Assembly: GCA_016219185.1 (NCBI GenBank)
Contig: JACRBZ010000084.1
Span: forward strand, 1 to 64,000
Reading direction: 5' to 3'
DNA: 64,000 bases
Source: Deltaproteobacteria bacterium
GTDB lineage: Bacteria > Desulfobacterota > Desulfobacteria > Desulfobacterales > Desulfatirhabdiaceae
Both the position numbers and the translations under genes were made by a program. Every line of letters begins with the position of its first letter. Position 1 is the stretch's first letter. The notes beneath the pieces are model-generated. The model ran no database searches. It was not told where the DNA came from and was given only the letters and a program-made list of their open reading frames with translations. This document shows positions 1-10,184 of this stretch, in pieces.

Positions 1-1
1 A

Positions 2-1186
2 TGGGTGGGTCTGTTTTTATTGCTGGCCTGTTATGGGCTGGCCGGCTGTGACCGCAAACCGGTTCAAACGCTTGCCCCCGTTCCGGAAGTGGCCGTGACA
101 TCGGTAACGACCCAGAAAATCACGCTGACCACGGAATTGCCTGGCCGCACCTCCGCTTACCGCATTGCGGAAATCCGCCCCCAGGTTAATGGCCTCATTT
201 TAAAACGCCTGTTTGCGGAAGGTCAGGAGGTCAAGGCGAATCAAGTACTCTATCAAATCGATCCGGCTCCTTTTCAGTCGGCTTTGGAAAACGCCAAGGC
301 AGCCCTTGGCAGGGCCGAGGCCAATGTGCCCTCCATTCGGTTGCGGGCGCAGCGGTTTCACGAACTCTTGGCCGACAACGCCGTCAGTCAGCAGGATTAC
401 GATGATGCGTTCGCAGCCCTGAAACAGGCCGAGGCCGATGTGGCTTACTGGAAGGCGACCGTGGCTACTGCGCAAATCAATCTGGGATACACGGCGGTGA
501 AGGCCCCGATCTCAGGGCGCATCGGTATATCCAATGTCACGGACGGTGCCATCGTGATAGCGTATCAGCCCGCGGCTCTGGCCACCATCCAGCAACTGGA
601 CCCCATTTACGTGGATGTGCCCCAATCCACCACCGATCTGTTGGGCTTGAAGCGCCGCCTGAAGGACGGCCGTCTCAAGAAGAACGGAGCAGGTCTGGAT
701 AAGGTCAAGCTCATCCAGGAAGACGGGGCCCCCTATTCCCTGGAAGGCACCTTACAATTTAGCGATGTCACCGTGGACCCGACCACCGGATCCGTTATTC
801 TGCGGGTTGTTTTCCCCAATCCGGAAAACATTCTTCTGCCGGGCATGTTCGTCCAGACGGTGATCAAAGAAGGTGTCAATGAACAGGCGATTCTTGTTCC
901 GCAACAGGGGGTTTCCCGCGATTCCAAGGGGAATCCCTTTGCGCTGATCGTGGATGCTGAAAGCAAGGCCGCTTTCCGCCCGCTCACCCTTGACCGGGCC
1001 ATCGGCGACAAATGGCTGGTATCGGCCGGCCTGGCTCCCGGGGATTCGGTGATCGTCGAGGGATTGATGATGCTTCGGCCCGGCACGATGGTGAAGTCTT
1101 CCCCCTTTAAAGAGCCGCAAGCCGACCCTAAATCCCCGGCCGGCTCGGACGCCCAGTCTCAAAAGCGAAGTAAAGGAGGCGTCTGA
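2..1186 (+). CDS. RND efflux periplasmic adaptor (membrane fusion) lipoprotein, probably 5'-truncated
   Basis: AcrA/MexA-type adaptor that bridges an inner-membrane RND pump to an outer-membrane channel. The N-terminus has a hydrophobic stretch ending in LAGC, a lipobox, so the protein should be lipid-anchored. The beta-hairpin and lipoyl signature is visible (RPQVNGLILKRLFAEGQEV, later VKAPISGRIG). A GTG at 5 gives about 393 residues, normal for the family, but it leaves no basic residues before the hydrophobic core, and the frame is open to the window edge, so the true start may lie upstream. The stop overlaps the next start (TGATG), with a Shine-Dalgarno AAAGGAGG just before it, indicating translational coupling with the pump gene. 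Family assignment is secure; substrate unknown. Confidence 0.95.
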   Translation, partial: WVGLFLLLACYGLAGCDRKPVQTLAPVPEVAVTSVTTQKITLTTELPGRTSAYRIAEIRPQVNGLILKRLFAEGQEVKANQVLYQIDPAPFQSALENAKAALGRAEANVPSIRLRAQRFHELLADNAVSQQDYDDAFAALKQAEADVAYWKATVATAQINLGYTAVKAPISGRIGISNVTDGAIVIAYQPAALATIQQLDPIYVDVPQSTTDLLGLKRRLKDGRLKKNGAGLDKVKLIQEDGAPYSLEGTLQFSDVTVDPTTGSVILRVVFPNPENILLPGMFVQTVIKEGVNEQAILVPQQGVSRDSKGNPFALIVDAESKAAFRPLTLDRAIGDKWLVSAGLAPGDSVIVEGLMMLRPGTMVKSSPFKEPQADPKSPAGSDAQSQKRSKGGV

Positions 1187-4100
1187 TGCTTTCGAAATTT
1201 TTTCTTGCCCGCCCGGTTTTTGCCTGGGTCATTGCTATCATCATCATGACGGCCGGCGGGCTGGCCATCTACAAAATGCCCATTGCTCAGTATCCCCCCA
1301 TCGCCCCGCCGGCCATCGCCATCGATGCCTTTTTCCCGGGGGCCTCGGCGGAGACGGTGGAAAACACCGTGACCCAGATCATTGAGCAGAAGATGACCGG
1401 TCTGGACGATATGCTCTATCTGTCCGGCACCAGTTCTTCGTCCGGCGCAGCCCGCGTCGAGATGACTTTCGCGCCGGGGACGGATCCGGATATCGCCTGG
1501 TCCAAGGTACAGAACAAGCTGCAGCTTGCCATGGCCAGCCTTCCCGATGTGGTGCAGCGCTCCGGCGTCAAAGTCAGCAAATCCACCCGAAACTACCTGA
1601 TCATCGTCGGGCTGATTTCGGAAGACGGCAGCATGAGCGGCGACGATCTGCGGGACTACGCCCAGTCGAATCTGGAAAAGATCCTGTCCCGGGTTAGGGG
1701 GGTCGGCGAAGTGGAGAATTTCGGCACCCAATATGGCATGCGGGTCTGGATAAACCCCGATAAGCTGACCAGCTACCACCTGACCATGGATGATGTGATT
1801 CTGGTACTCAAGGCCTACAACGTCGAGGTCTCCGCCGGTCAGTTCGGCGGGGCGCCGGCCGTGGAAGGCCAGCGTTTGAACGCAGCCATCATTGTTCAGC
1901 ATCTGCTCCAGACCCCGGAGGAATTCGCCGCCATCCCCATCCGTACCAATCCGGACGGTTCGGTGATCCGGATCAAGGACATCGGACGGACGGAACTGGG
2001 AACCGAGCGCTCCGATATCGTGGCCCACTACAACGGCAAACCCGCCGCAGCCATGGCCATTCGCCAGGCCGCCGGCGCAAATGCCCTGGATACGGCAAAT
2101 AACGTCAGACAGAAACTGGAAGAGATGAGCCGCTATTTCCCTGCCGGCATGAAGGTGATTTATCCCTACGATACCACGCCATTTACCAAGGTTGCCATCG
2201 AGGAAGTGGCCAAGACCCTTTTTGAGGCGATCCTTTTGGTATTCGTCATCATGTACCTTTTCATGGGTAATATCCGGGCCACCCTGATTCCCACCATCGC
2301 CGTGCCGGTGGTGCTGCTCGGGACCTTTGCCGCCCTGAGTTTTTTCGGTTTTTCCATCAACATGCTGACCATGTTCGCCATGGTGCTGGCCATCGGGCTC
2401 CTGGTGGATGACGCCATCGTGGTGGTTGAGAACGTGGAGCGGATCATGTCCGAGGAGGGGCTTTCGCCCCGGGAAGCCACGGCCAAGTCAATGGGCGAGA
2501 TCACCAGCGCCCTGATCGGCATCGGTCTGGTGCTCTCGGCGGTCTTCGGTCCCATGGCCTTTTTTCAGGGCTCCACCGGGGTTCTCTACCGCCAGTTTTC
2601 CGTGACCATCATCGCTTCCATGCTTCTTTCGGTACTCGTGGCCCTGATTCTGACCCCGGTCCTCTGTGCAACATTTCTGAAGCCCATAACAGCCGGGCAT
2701 GAATCGGCGGACAAAGCGGTCTTTTTCCTGCGCCCTTTTTTTCGATGGTTTGATCGGACTTTTGCCCGGACCCGAGACATCTATGTGGGGATCGTCGGCC
2801 GATCTTTTTCAAGAACAGCGCGATACATGATCATGTATCTTTTGATTGTGGCGGCGGCGGGATTCCTCTTCCACCGAATGCCCACCTCCTATATCCCGGA
2901 TGAGGACCAGGGCATCCTGCTGGTCCAGGCCATGCTGCCGTCGGGTTCCACCCTGGAGCAGACGGAACAAGTCATAAACAAGGCAAGAGACTATTTTCTG
3001 GAGCATGAGAAAGACGGGGTAGATTCAGTTATGTCGATTGCCGGGGTCAGTTTTGGGGGCCAGGGACAGAACATGGCCCTGGGATTTGTCAAGCTCAAAG
3101 ACTGGAAGCTGCGCCAGCGGCCGGACCTGAAGGTCAAGGCCATCGCTGGCAGGGCCATGGGGGCATTTTCACAGATAAAAGGCGCCATGGTCTTCGCCTT
3201 CCCGCCACCCCCGGTCATCGAACTGGGACAGGCCATCGGGTTTGATTTTCAGTTGCTGGACCGTGGTGGTCTGGGCCACGAAAAACTCATGGCGGCCCGC
3301 AATCAGCTCCTCGGCATGGCCATGAAGGATTACCGACTGGTCAGGGTCCGCCCCAACGGCATGGAAGATGTATCCGAATACCACATCGACGTGGATTGGG
3401 AGAAGGCCGGGGCCCTGGGGATTTCCATCAATTCCATTCACAACACCATTTCAGCGGCCTTTGGCAGTGCCTATGTCAACGACTTTATCCAGGCCGGTCG
3501 GGTCAAAAAAGTCTTTGCCCAGGCGGATGCCCCCTATCGCATGCTGCCAAAGGATCTGGAAAAACTCTATGTGCGCAACAGCGTGGGCAAGATGGTCCCC
3601 TTTTCGTCCTTTGCCTCCTGCAAATGGGCTCAGGGTTCTCCCAAGCTGGAACGTTACAACGCCTTTTCGTCCATCAACATCTGGGGCGAACCGACGCCGG
3701 GTCACAGTACCGGCGAGGCCATGGCCGCCATGGAAGAGATTGCGGCAAAACTGCCCCAGGGGATCGGCTTTGACTGGACCGGACTGTCTTATCAACAGCG
3801 GATGGCAACGGCTCAGGGGCCTGTTCTGTACGCCTTTTCCATTTTCGTCATCTTTCTTTGCGTGGCCGCCCTGTATGAAAGCTGGACCATCCCCTTTGTC
3901 AATCTGTTGATGCTGCCGCTGGGGGTATTGGGCGCGATCCTGGCCACTTCATTGCGGGGACTGCCCAACGATGTCTACTTTCAGATCGGATTTCTCACCA
4001 CCCTTGGCCTTTCGACAAAAAACGCCATTTTGATCATTCAGTTTATCAAAGAACGGCTGAGACATGGTGACAGCCTTATCGATGCAACCCTCGGCGCCGT

Positions 4101-4365
4101 GAAAACACGATTCCGCCCTGTCATCATGACCTCCCTGGCTTTCTTTTTCGGGGTCCTGCCGCTGGCCATCGCCTCCGGCGCCGGTGCCGGCGCCATGAAC
4201 GCCATCGGTACCGCCGTTTGTGGGGGGATGCTCTCCGCCACATTCATCGATCTGATTTTTATCCCACTTTTCTTTGTCCTTGTATCCAAGATATTCAAAA
4301 AGAAACGAATAGGGCAGCCCTCTGAATACGCTCTTGTCTCCACCACCCCCCAGGAGGTGAGGTAA
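1186..4365 (+). CDS. RND efflux transporter permease, HAE1 (AcrB-like) family
   Basis: Proton-driven inner-membrane multidrug pump of 1059 residues, the standard length for AcrB homologues. The N-terminus MLSKFFLARPVFAWVIAI is typical. The paired proton-relay aspartates are present at residues 408-409 (GLLVDDAIVVVENVER), and the partner lysine sits in STKNAILIIQF near the C-terminal third. Two large periplasmic loops separate two sets of membrane helices. The gene starts inside the adaptor stop codon and ends one base before the channel gene, so the three form a single operon. Substrates cannot be predicted. No regulator of the TetR or MarR type is visible next to the operon; any such gene would lie upstream of the window. 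Confidence 0.97.
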   Translation: MLSKFFLARPVFAWVIAIIIMTAGGLAIYKMPIAQYPPIAPPAIAIDAFFPGASAETVENTVTQIIEQKMTGLDDMLYLSGTSSSSGAARVEMTFAPGTDPDIAWSKVQNKLQLAMASLPDVVQRSGVKVSKSTRNYLIIVGLISEDGSMSGDDLRDYAQSNLEKILSRVRGVGEVENFGTQYGMRVWINPDKLTSYHLTMDDVILVLKAYNVEVSAGQFGGAPAVEGQRLNAAIIVQHLLQTPEEFAAIPIRTNPDGSVIRIKDIGRTELGTERSDIVAHYNGKPAAAMAIRQAAGANALDTANNVRQKLEEMSRYFPAGMKVIYPYDTTPFTKVAIEEVAKTLFEAILLVFVIMYLFMGNIRATLIPTIAVPVVLLGTFAALSFFGFSINMLTMFAMVLAIGLLVDDAIVVVENVERIMSEEGLSPREATAKSMGEITSALIGIGLVLSAVFGPMAFFQGSTGVLYRQFSVTIIASMLLSVLVALILTPVLCATFLKPITAGHESADKAVFFLRPFFRWFDRTFARTRDIYVGIVGRSFSRTARYMIMYLLIVAAAGFLFHRMPTSYIPDEDQGILLVQAMLPSGSTLEQTEQVINKARDYFLEHEKDGVDSVMSIAGVSFGGQGQNMALGFVKLKDWKLRQRPDLKVKAIAGRAMGAFSQIKGAMVFAFPPPPVIELGQAIGFDFQLLDRGGLGHEKLMAARNQLLGMAMKDYRLVRVRPNGMEDVSEYHIDVDWEKAGALGISINSIHNTISAAFGSAYVNDFIQAGRVKKVFAQADAPYRMLPKDLEKLYVRNSVGKMVPFSSFASCKWAQGSPKLERYNAFSSINIWGEPTPGHSTGEAMAAMEEIAAKLPQGIGFDWTGLSYQQRMATAQGPVLYAFSIFVIFLCVAALYESWTIPFVNLLMLPLGVLGAILATSLRGLPNDVYFQIGFLTTLGLSTKNAILIIQFIKERLRHGDSLIDATLGAVKTRFRPVIMTSLAFFFGVLPLAIASGAGAGAMNAIGTAVCGGMLSATFIDLIFIPLFFVLVSKIFKKKRIGQPSEYALVSTTPQEVR

Positions 4366-4366
4366 T

Positions 4367-5773
4367 ATGAGAAAGCAAATCGTACTTTCATTTGCAGCGC
4401 TGATTTTCATGAGTGGCTGTTCCCTGGCCCCCAACTACACGCAGCCCTCTGCGCCGATTCCGCCGGAATGGCCGCAAGGCCCGGCTTACAAAAATTCGCA
4501 GACTACAGCCGAAGCACGGGCCGCATGGAAACTGAGCCGGCAGGCGTTTTTCACCGACCCGAAACTGCAACAGATTATCGAGACGGCTCTGAACAATAAC
4601 CAGGATCTGAGGCTTGCTCTTTTGAACGTGGAAAAAGCAGCCGCACTCTATGGCATTCAGAAAGCCGAGCTCTTCCCATCGTTCAATGCGTCGGGTGTCA
4701 TGAACAGCCAACGGATTCCCGCCGACCTGTCGTCGTCCGGATCAGCCACAACCCAGGATCAATACAGTGTCAATCTCGGCGTCGCTTCCTGGGAGATCGA
4801 CTTTTTCGGCCGCATCCGCAGCCTGAAAGACAGCGCCCTGGAAAACTACCTGGCAACAGATGAAGCCAGACGCAGCGCACAGATTTTGCTCATCGCGGCA
4901 ACCGCCGGTGCGTATCTGAATCTGGCGGCAGACCGTGAAAACTTGGATCTGGCCACGACCACCATGCAGACTCAGCAAGACGTTTACCGGATCATCAACC
5001 GTCGGTATCAGGTCGGACTTGCCAACGAAGTGGACGTGAAACGCTCGCAAACCCAGGTGGATACGGCCAGGGGCGACATCGCACGGTTCACCCAGCAGAT
5101 CGCCCTGGATGAAAACGCGCTGAATCTGCTTCTGGGGTCGCCTGCACCGGCTGACGTGCTATCGGCGAATCTGTCTGATATTCAGGGGCCGGAGGCCGTT
5201 TCTTCCGGAATCTCATCCGAAATTTTGTTGAACCGGCCCGACATCCTGGCTGCGGAACACCGGCTCAAGGGTGCCAATGCCAACATCGGGGCTGCCCGCG
5301 CAGCGCTTTTTCCCCGTATTTCCCTGACCACGACTGGTGGAACCGCCAGTAGCAACCTGGGCGGACTTTTCGGATCCGGATCCGGAACATGGAGTTTTGC
5401 ACCGCAGATTGTCACTCCCATATTCGATGCCAGGCTCTGGTCGGCCTATGATGCGGCCCGGATCGAAAGTGAAATTGCGCTAACCTCGTATCAAAAGGCT
5501 ATTCAGGTGGCTTTCAGGGAAGTTGCCGATGCACTGGCCGTTAATGGGACCGTGGGTGAGCAGCTTTCAGCCCAGCAGTCTCTGGTGAATGCCGTCGAAA
5601 TTATTTACAGCCGATCAGAGGTGCGATACCAAAAGGGCATCGACAGCTACCTGAGTGTCCTCGATGCTCAGCGTTCCCTGTATTCGGCCAGACAGGGACT
5701 TGTCACGCTCCGTCTGGCAAGACTTGTCAACCAGGTGCGGCTTTACGCGGTATTGGGCGGAGGCGGTGAATAG
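4367..5773 (+). CDS. Outer-membrane factor lipoprotein, NodT/OprM family
   Basis: TolC-like outer-membrane channel of 468 residues that completes the tripartite pump. A signal peptide ends in FMSGC with Cys18 as the lipidation site, followed by LAPNYTQP, the usual start of mature NodT-family proteins. The duplicated coiled-coil efflux repeats are seen around residues 60-240 and 270-460 (for example RRYQVGLANEVDVKRSQTQ and RYQKGIDSYLSVLDAQRSL). The start ATG lies one base after the pump stop, with AGGAGGTGAGG as ribosome binding site inside the end of the pump gene. No clear terminator was seen in the 96 bases before the next gene. Confidence 0.96.
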   Translation: MRKQIVLSFAALIFMSGCSLAPNYTQPSAPIPPEWPQGPAYKNSQTTAEARAAWKLSRQAFFTDPKLQQIIETALNNNQDLRLALLNVEKAAALYGIQKAELFPSFNASGVMNSQRIPADLSSSGSATTQDQYSVNLGVASWEIDFFGRIRSLKDSALENYLATDEARRSAQILLIAATAGAYLNLAADRENLDLATTTMQTQQDVYRIINRRYQVGLANEVDVKRSQTQVDTARGDIARFTQQIALDENALNLLLGSPAPADVLSANLSDIQGPEAVSSGISSEILLNRPDILAAEHRLKGANANIGAARAALFPRISLTTTGGTASSNLGGLFGSGSGTWSFAPQIVTPIFDARLWSAYDAARIESEIALTSYQKAIQVAFREVADALAVNGTVGEQLSAQQSLVNAVEIIYSRSEVRYQKGIDSYLSVLDAQRSLYSARQGLVTLRLARLVNQVRLYAVLGGGGE

Positions 5774-5869
5774 TTTCTATCAGGATGCACTCTGTTCATT
5801 TCAGTGTAAAAGGGTTGTGATGACGCGCATGGGCAGCGGCTTTGCCGATCTAATTGCGGAGGAGGAAGT

Positions 5870-6823
5870 ATGGCAATACAAAAAAAAATGCTGATATTGG
5901 TTGACGGTTCCGAACGAACCATACAAACGGTTAATTATGTAAAGGATTTTATGCCCGTTGATGAAAATACCCGGATTGTGCTATTTCATGTCTACAGTGG
6001 CATACAGGAAGAATATCGGGAATTGGAGCAAGAACCCACTTGCATAACCGTCGCAGATCAATTGAAAAACCGGGAAACGCAGGAGAAAGGAAAAATCCGG
6101 GCGTGCCTGGAGCAGGCGAAAAACATTTTGATCTCAGGCGGATTTTCGGAACAATCCATTGAAATCAAATTTCATCGCCTGGAAAAAGGGGTCGCCCGGG
6201 ACATCATCGAAGAAGCAAGAAAAGGTTACACCGCAGTCGTCCTGAGAAGGCGGGGAATGGGTGCGCTGAAAAATATCATACTGGGCAGCGTTGCTGTCAA
6301 GCTGCTGCAAGCGTTAACATTTATCCCGATTCTAATCGTAGGGCAGGCTCCTGCCGTCAAGAAAATTTTATTGGCCGTGGATGCTTCACCGGCTTCGATG
6401 AAAGCGGTTGAATTTGTCGCCTCATTGTTAGGTGGCCATGGGTATGAGGTCTGTATATTTCATGCAATTCCAGGTCTGGGGGCTATCCATTTCGATCTTT
6501 CCGAAGTTTGCAGGCCGGAGCTTCCTGAAGTGGATATGTCTGATACCTGTCTTGAAGCTTTTAAATTAAAAGTGGCACGTCTGTTTCAGGATGTAAAACA
6601 CAGGCTGGTGACATCCGGGTTTGAATCTGAAAAAATATCTGAAAAAATAATTTCCGGTGTGCGCAGCCGGTCCGATGCCATTGTCAAGGAAGCTGAAAAG
6701 GGCGGATTCGGCACGATTGCTGTCGGGCGAAGGGGCCTTTCAAAAGTTGAGGCGTTTTTCATGGGCCGGGTCGGTCATGAAGTCGTTTATGGAGGGAAAA
6801 TATTTACTGTTTGGGTCGTCTGA
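5870..6823 (+). CDS. Tandem-domain universal stress protein (UspA family)
   Basis: Cytoplasmic stress protein of 317 residues made of two Usp domains (about 1-155 and 160-317). Each domain starts with a beta strand and Asp (ILVDGSE; ILLAVDASPAS) and ends with the nucleotide-binding glycine loop (RRRGMGALKNIILGS; GRRGLSKVEAFFMGRVG). The first loop has the G-x2-G-x9-G-S spacing expected of ATP-binding Usp domains; the second is less regular, so ATP binding there is less certain. A strong Shine-Dalgarno (GGAGGAGG) precedes the ATG. It lies 96 bases after the efflux operon in the same direction and may be a separate unit. Confidence 0.93.
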   Translation: MAIQKKMLILVDGSERTIQTVNYVKDFMPVDENTRIVLFHVYSGIQEEYRELEQEPTCITVADQLKNRETQEKGKIRACLEQAKNILISGGFSEQSIEIKFHRLEKGVARDIIEEARKGYTAVVLRRRGMGALKNIILGSVAVKLLQALTFIPILIVGQAPAVKKILLAVDASPASMKAVEFVASLLGGHGYEVCIFHAIPGLGAIHFDLSEVCRPELPEVDMSDTCLEAFKLKVARLFQDVKHRLVTSGFESEKISEKIISGVRSRSDAIVKEAEKGGFGTIAVGRRGLSKVEAFFMGRVGHEVVYGGKIFTVWVV

Positions 6824-7007
6824 TGACAGATTGCGGCAGAAAGCATTCTTCGCCCGAGACAGTTAAAGAGAACTATGCTTTATTGATCGCGGAAAGCATT
6901 GACGCGTTTTATTGGCCTTGATCATCGTTTCGGAGTGATATTGCGTTCAATATGCGATTTCTTGTCACTTAACTTCTTATTCTTTCAGCGATACAAGGAG
7001 AAATGCC

Positions 7008-8483
7008 ATGGGAAAGGGAATCACAAGAAGAGACGTGTTGAAGCTCTCGGGGCTGACCCTGGGAGGATTGGCAATGGGAAACACCGCCGTTGCCGGCGAC
7101 TGCAAGGCGCAGCCGCTTGATCCCACAAAAAGGAATGACCTCATCGATAGTTTGCCGCCGTTTTACCCCGGAAAGGAGACGCTGAGTCCTATTGAAATGC
7201 GGATCACCTTTGTCGGGACTTCTTTCCTTCCTCGGCTGGCACAGGAATGTAACAGTATTTTTGTCGAAGTCGGCGGCGGGAAAAACGGAGAAGCCCTGGA
7301 TCAGTTCATATTCGACTGCGGCAGTGGCGTCGTGGCCAAGTATAATGCCCTGGGCATTCCCATGAGAAAGATGGACAAGATATTTCTGACGCATCTCCAT
7401 GGGGATCACATGAGCGATCTGACGCATATTTACTTATTCGGTCCTGCGCAGGACCGCAAGACGCCCCTGTATATTTGGGGACCCGGCCCTTCCGGACTGA
7501 CGGACCCCATTGACTCCCATGTATATAATGACGACGGCCTTAACGTGTTCTGCCAGAAATTCAGGGACATGCTGCGATGGCATACCGAGAGTTTCAGTTT
7601 CCTCTCAACCAGCTATCAGAATTATGATCCGCCCACAAAGGCGGATTGGGGCCTTCCGGTAAATCCGCTGCCAATTGTTCCGACCATCGGCCCCCCTGAT
7701 CCCACCAACGCGGACGGCTACGGCGTCGGCGGTTATTCTGTCGTACCGATCCAACTGGACTGGACGAAAAATGGCGATAAGGATAATAATATCGCATATT
7801 ATAACGCCGCCACAGGCGTAAAAATTACGCATTTTCCCATGATACATGCCCGGAAGGGCTCCATAGGCTACAAGCTGGAGTGGAAGGGCATGTCGATGAT
7901 TTTCTCCGGTGATTCGAGACCCAGCTACGAAATGATCAACCAGGCAAGCGGGGTAAACGTTCTGATTCATGAGATGGTCGTGCCGGCTGAAGTCTGGGCA
8001 GCCAAAAATCTCGGGTATCGAACCCCTTCCGAGGCATACTCCGATCCGAATTTTCAGTCGGCTCTGACGGTCGCAAATGCCGTCCAGGCCAGTTCACATA
8101 CGCCGCAAGGCGCTCTCGGGTATATTCTCAGCCAGATTCAACCGCCCCCCAAACTTGCCGTGGCTACCCATTTTCAGGCAACCGATGATACGATCAGATC
8201 CGCTTTTGACAGCATCCGCAACCATTACCCGAACGGCGATGTCACGATCGCGGCGGATCTGATGGTCCTGACCGTTACGGCAAACAAAGTTATAAAGCGA
8301 AAAGCAGTTGTCAACGATTATGCGTGGTACCCGTTGGCCCAACTCTCTGATAAACTTGCCGAACCCAAGTATCACGATGATCAGGGAAATATGGACCCGA
8401 CTGCCCAGATTGACCAGACAGAGCTCATTCCGCCGGGCACGGATGCCAAAGGCAACCCGACTTATGATCCTTCGGGGTATTGA
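7008..8483 (+). CDS. Tat-exported metallo-beta-lactamase-fold hydrolase
   Basis: Exported zinc-dependent hydrolase of 491 residues. The N-terminus has a twin-arginine signal (ITRRDVLKLSGLTLGGLAMG), so it is probably folded before export to the periplasm. The metal motif HLHGDHMSDLTH (His129, His131, Asp133, His134) is intact. Further ligand candidates are the SGDSRPSYE segment and the histidine in ATHFQATDD. The layout resembles RNase Z / AtsA-like enzymes, but the export signal argues against tRNA processing. The substrate is unknown. The start is supported by ACAAGGAGAA upstream. It is 184 bases from the Usp gene and 78 from the next gene. Confidence 0.88.
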   Translation: MGKGITRRDVLKLSGLTLGGLAMGNTAVAGDCKAQPLDPTKRNDLIDSLPPFYPGKETLSPIEMRITFVGTSFLPRLAQECNSIFVEVGGGKNGEALDQFIFDCGSGVVAKYNALGIPMRKMDKIFLTHLHGDHMSDLTHIYLFGPAQDRKTPLYIWGPGPSGLTDPIDSHVYNDDGLNVFCQKFRDMLRWHTESFSFLSTSYQNYDPPTKADWGLPVNPLPIVPTIGPPDPTNADGYGVGGYSVVPIQLDWTKNGDKDNNIAYYNAATGVKITHFPMIHARKGSIGYKLEWKGMSMIFSGDSRPSYEMINQASGVNVLIHEMVVPAEVWAAKNLGYRTPSEAYSDPNFQSALTVANAVQASSHTPQGALGYILSQIQPPPKLAVATHFQATDDTIRSAFDSIRNHYPNGDVTIAADLMVLTVTANKVIKRKAVVNDYAWYPLAQLSDKLAEPKYHDDQGNMDPTAQIDQTELIPPGTDAKGNPTYDPSGY

Positions 8484-8561
8484 TCGGGGGTCGATCTGAG
8501 GGGACGCTCATAAATATATAAGTTTATGCGACAATACGGCGCAAGGGTAAGGAGAAGGCAT

Positions 8562-9116
8562 GTGAGAAAGCGCGGAATTTCTGAAGAAAGAATTTGCCAC
8601 CAAATTTTGAGGGTTACTCGAGCAAGTCTCTTGCCGATTCTGATCTGCGCGATCTCACCGGCTATCGTTAGCCGCGCCCAGGACGGACCGGAGCTTCGTA
8701 ACTGGTTCAACGATCCTTTCTTCCAGATCTCCAATGCCATACCAAACTGCCCGGTTCCAGCCGGGCCGTTCATTACATTTGCCGAAAAGCAAACTCAGGC
8801 CCACCATCGGGCGGAGAGGGGAACGACATGCTGGCTCGCCGGCAAATGCAAACGGCCCAACGCCTATGAATACGACCAGGATATCGCCGAAGACTTCAAG
8901 TCGGCATGGGCTGAACGAAGTCCTTTCAAGAACTCAACCCTGTGGGTAACCGTTCAAGGCCGGATAATATTCATCGAAGGATGTGTCCAGGACAGGAAGT
9001 GGGTGCGTGATATAGAAAAATTTGCACTTGCTGTCCCAAACGTTGAGCAAGCCGTCGCGTTTGTATATTCCGATCTTTCCACCAATCCGCCCTACAAACT
9101 TCTCGTCTTGCCTTAG
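8562..9116 (+). CDS. Secreted hypothetical protein with a BON-like C-terminal region
   Basis: A GTG start at 8562 is chosen because AAGGAGAAGG lies seven bases upstream and gives a basic N-region followed by a hydrophobic core ending near VSRAQDG, a plausible Sec signal peptide. The longer ATG at 8526 has no ribosome site. The product has 184 residues. The C-terminal part (residues about 115-175) has the pattern of BON domains: LWVTVQGRIIFIEGCVQD, then a segment ending VPNVEQAVAFVYSD. BON domains are usually found in periplasmic or membrane-attached proteins. The middle region has paired cysteines (IPNCPV, TCWLAGKC). Domain call is by eye and tentative. Confidence 0.7.
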   Translation: MRKRGISEERICHQILRVTRASLLPILICAISPAIVSRAQDGPELRNWFNDPFFQISNAIPNCPVPAGPFITFAEKQTQAHHRAERGTTCWLAGKCKRPNAYEYDQDIAEDFKSAWAERSPFKNSTLWVTVQGRIIFIEGCVQDRKWVRDIEKFALAVPNVEQAVAFVYSDLSTNPPYKLLVLP

Positions 9117-9347
9117 ACAAAATGTTGGGGGCGGCCGGAAAGCCATGGCCATGGTCTCGGAATAGCTGCGTCAATCGATGCGTGGTTGATAGGGACAAGG
9201 ACCTTATGATAGGCGTGACTCAAAAAAGATGTTTCCTTCCATCTGGTGGTGTGACGCTTGCGGATATCCTCTTCCGGCCGGTGCCGCCTTCAGGGATTCC
9301 CGCAAAAATAATCAGAAGCAAGCCAGAGTTGGGTATGGGAGATTAAG

Positions 9348-10097
9348 ATGGCAAGAGTAAGACTTGGTATTCTTTTGTTGTTTATCGCCTTTATCGATTT
9401 CGGGTGCAGCGTTGCGGTCCTCAAGCAGGACATTCCGGTTTCAACCAATCCGCTCGGATCAACGATTTATGCGGATGGACAGATGATGGGGCAGACTCCC
9501 GGCATGGTTTCTCTCGAACGAAACCGCGACCACCTTCTCACCCTTGTCAAAGACGATTATCACCAGGTCGATGTGCCTATCAGAAGACAATACCAGTCTG
9601 AGAAAGTCCTCATGAAAGCGGTTCAAACGGGGGTTAATTCAGCGCTTTTCTTCAAAAACACTGGAATGGGCATCAACAGCGGTTTTAATGCCATTTCCAA
9701 CCAGGAAGAGTCGGGCGAAGCCTATATCCTCGTTCCTTCGGTCGTTCAGGTCTCTCTTACGCCACTTCAGGGTCCGACGGGAGATGCTCCCAATGCTTCG
9801 ACAGATGGGCAAATTATGGAGGGGGTTTCGCCCCGAGCTTCCGGGGGTGATCCCGGTGCGCTACCTGCTGCCACCGGTCCGGCGGCAAAAGATGTGGTGA
9901 AAGCCGGGGTCATCGCCGGTGCCGCGGCCATGGCCACCCAGGCAAATCCGATGCAAAAGACCTGGGAGACTTCCTCTTCCTCAAAATCATATGTCGAAAC
10001 GGATGGGACCCGGATTACGGAAAAATCCGGCACTTCGGTTGGGGTCAGCGTCAACCCGGCTGGACTACTCCAAATACTCGACGTGCTGTTTAAGTGA
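9348..10097 (+). CDS. PEGA-domain-like lipoprotein
   Basis: Protein of 249 residues with a signal peptide ending FIDFGC (Cys20 likely lipidated). Residues 28-70 read VSTNPLGSTIYADGQMMGQTP and continue LERNRDHLLTLVKDDY, which is the PEGA surface-domain pattern (short beta domain with a P-x-G-A-like turn). The remainder is low-complexity Pro/Gly/Ala (residues 150-190) followed by a Ser/Thr-rich tail. It lies in the same direction between the BON-like protein and an SmpA-like protein, which suggests an envelope-associated cluster. The function is unknown. Confidence 0.75.
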   Translation: MARVRLGILLLFIAFIDFGCSVAVLKQDIPVSTNPLGSTIYADGQMMGQTPGMVSLERNRDHLLTLVKDDYHQVDVPIRRQYQSEKVLMKAVQTGVNSALFFKNTGMGINSGFNAISNQEESGEAYILVPSVVQVSLTPLQGPTGDAPNASTDGQIMEGVSPRASGGDPGALPAATGPAAKDVVKAGVIAGAAAMATQANPMQKTWETSSSSKSYVETDGTRITEKSGTSVGVSVNPAGLLQILDVLFK

Positions 10098-10184
10098 GGT
10101 GCTGATTTGGATGCATATGCGGAATGCTTTTTATACGAGAATCCGAAACATCGGCAAACTCGGGATGACATCAGGGATTCAATT

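Noticed and set aside
1159-2028. Long open frame antisense to the RND pump
   Set aside because: Shadow of the pump gene; composition and lack of motifs argue against coding.
5831-5847. GGGCAGCGGCTTTGC resembling a sigma-54 promoter before the universal stress gene
   Set aside because: Spacing is right but the -24 side is poor and the leader would be only about 13 bases.
9122-9346. Open frame between the BON-like and PEGA genes
   Set aside because: No ribosome site or recognisable features; probably untranslated spacer.
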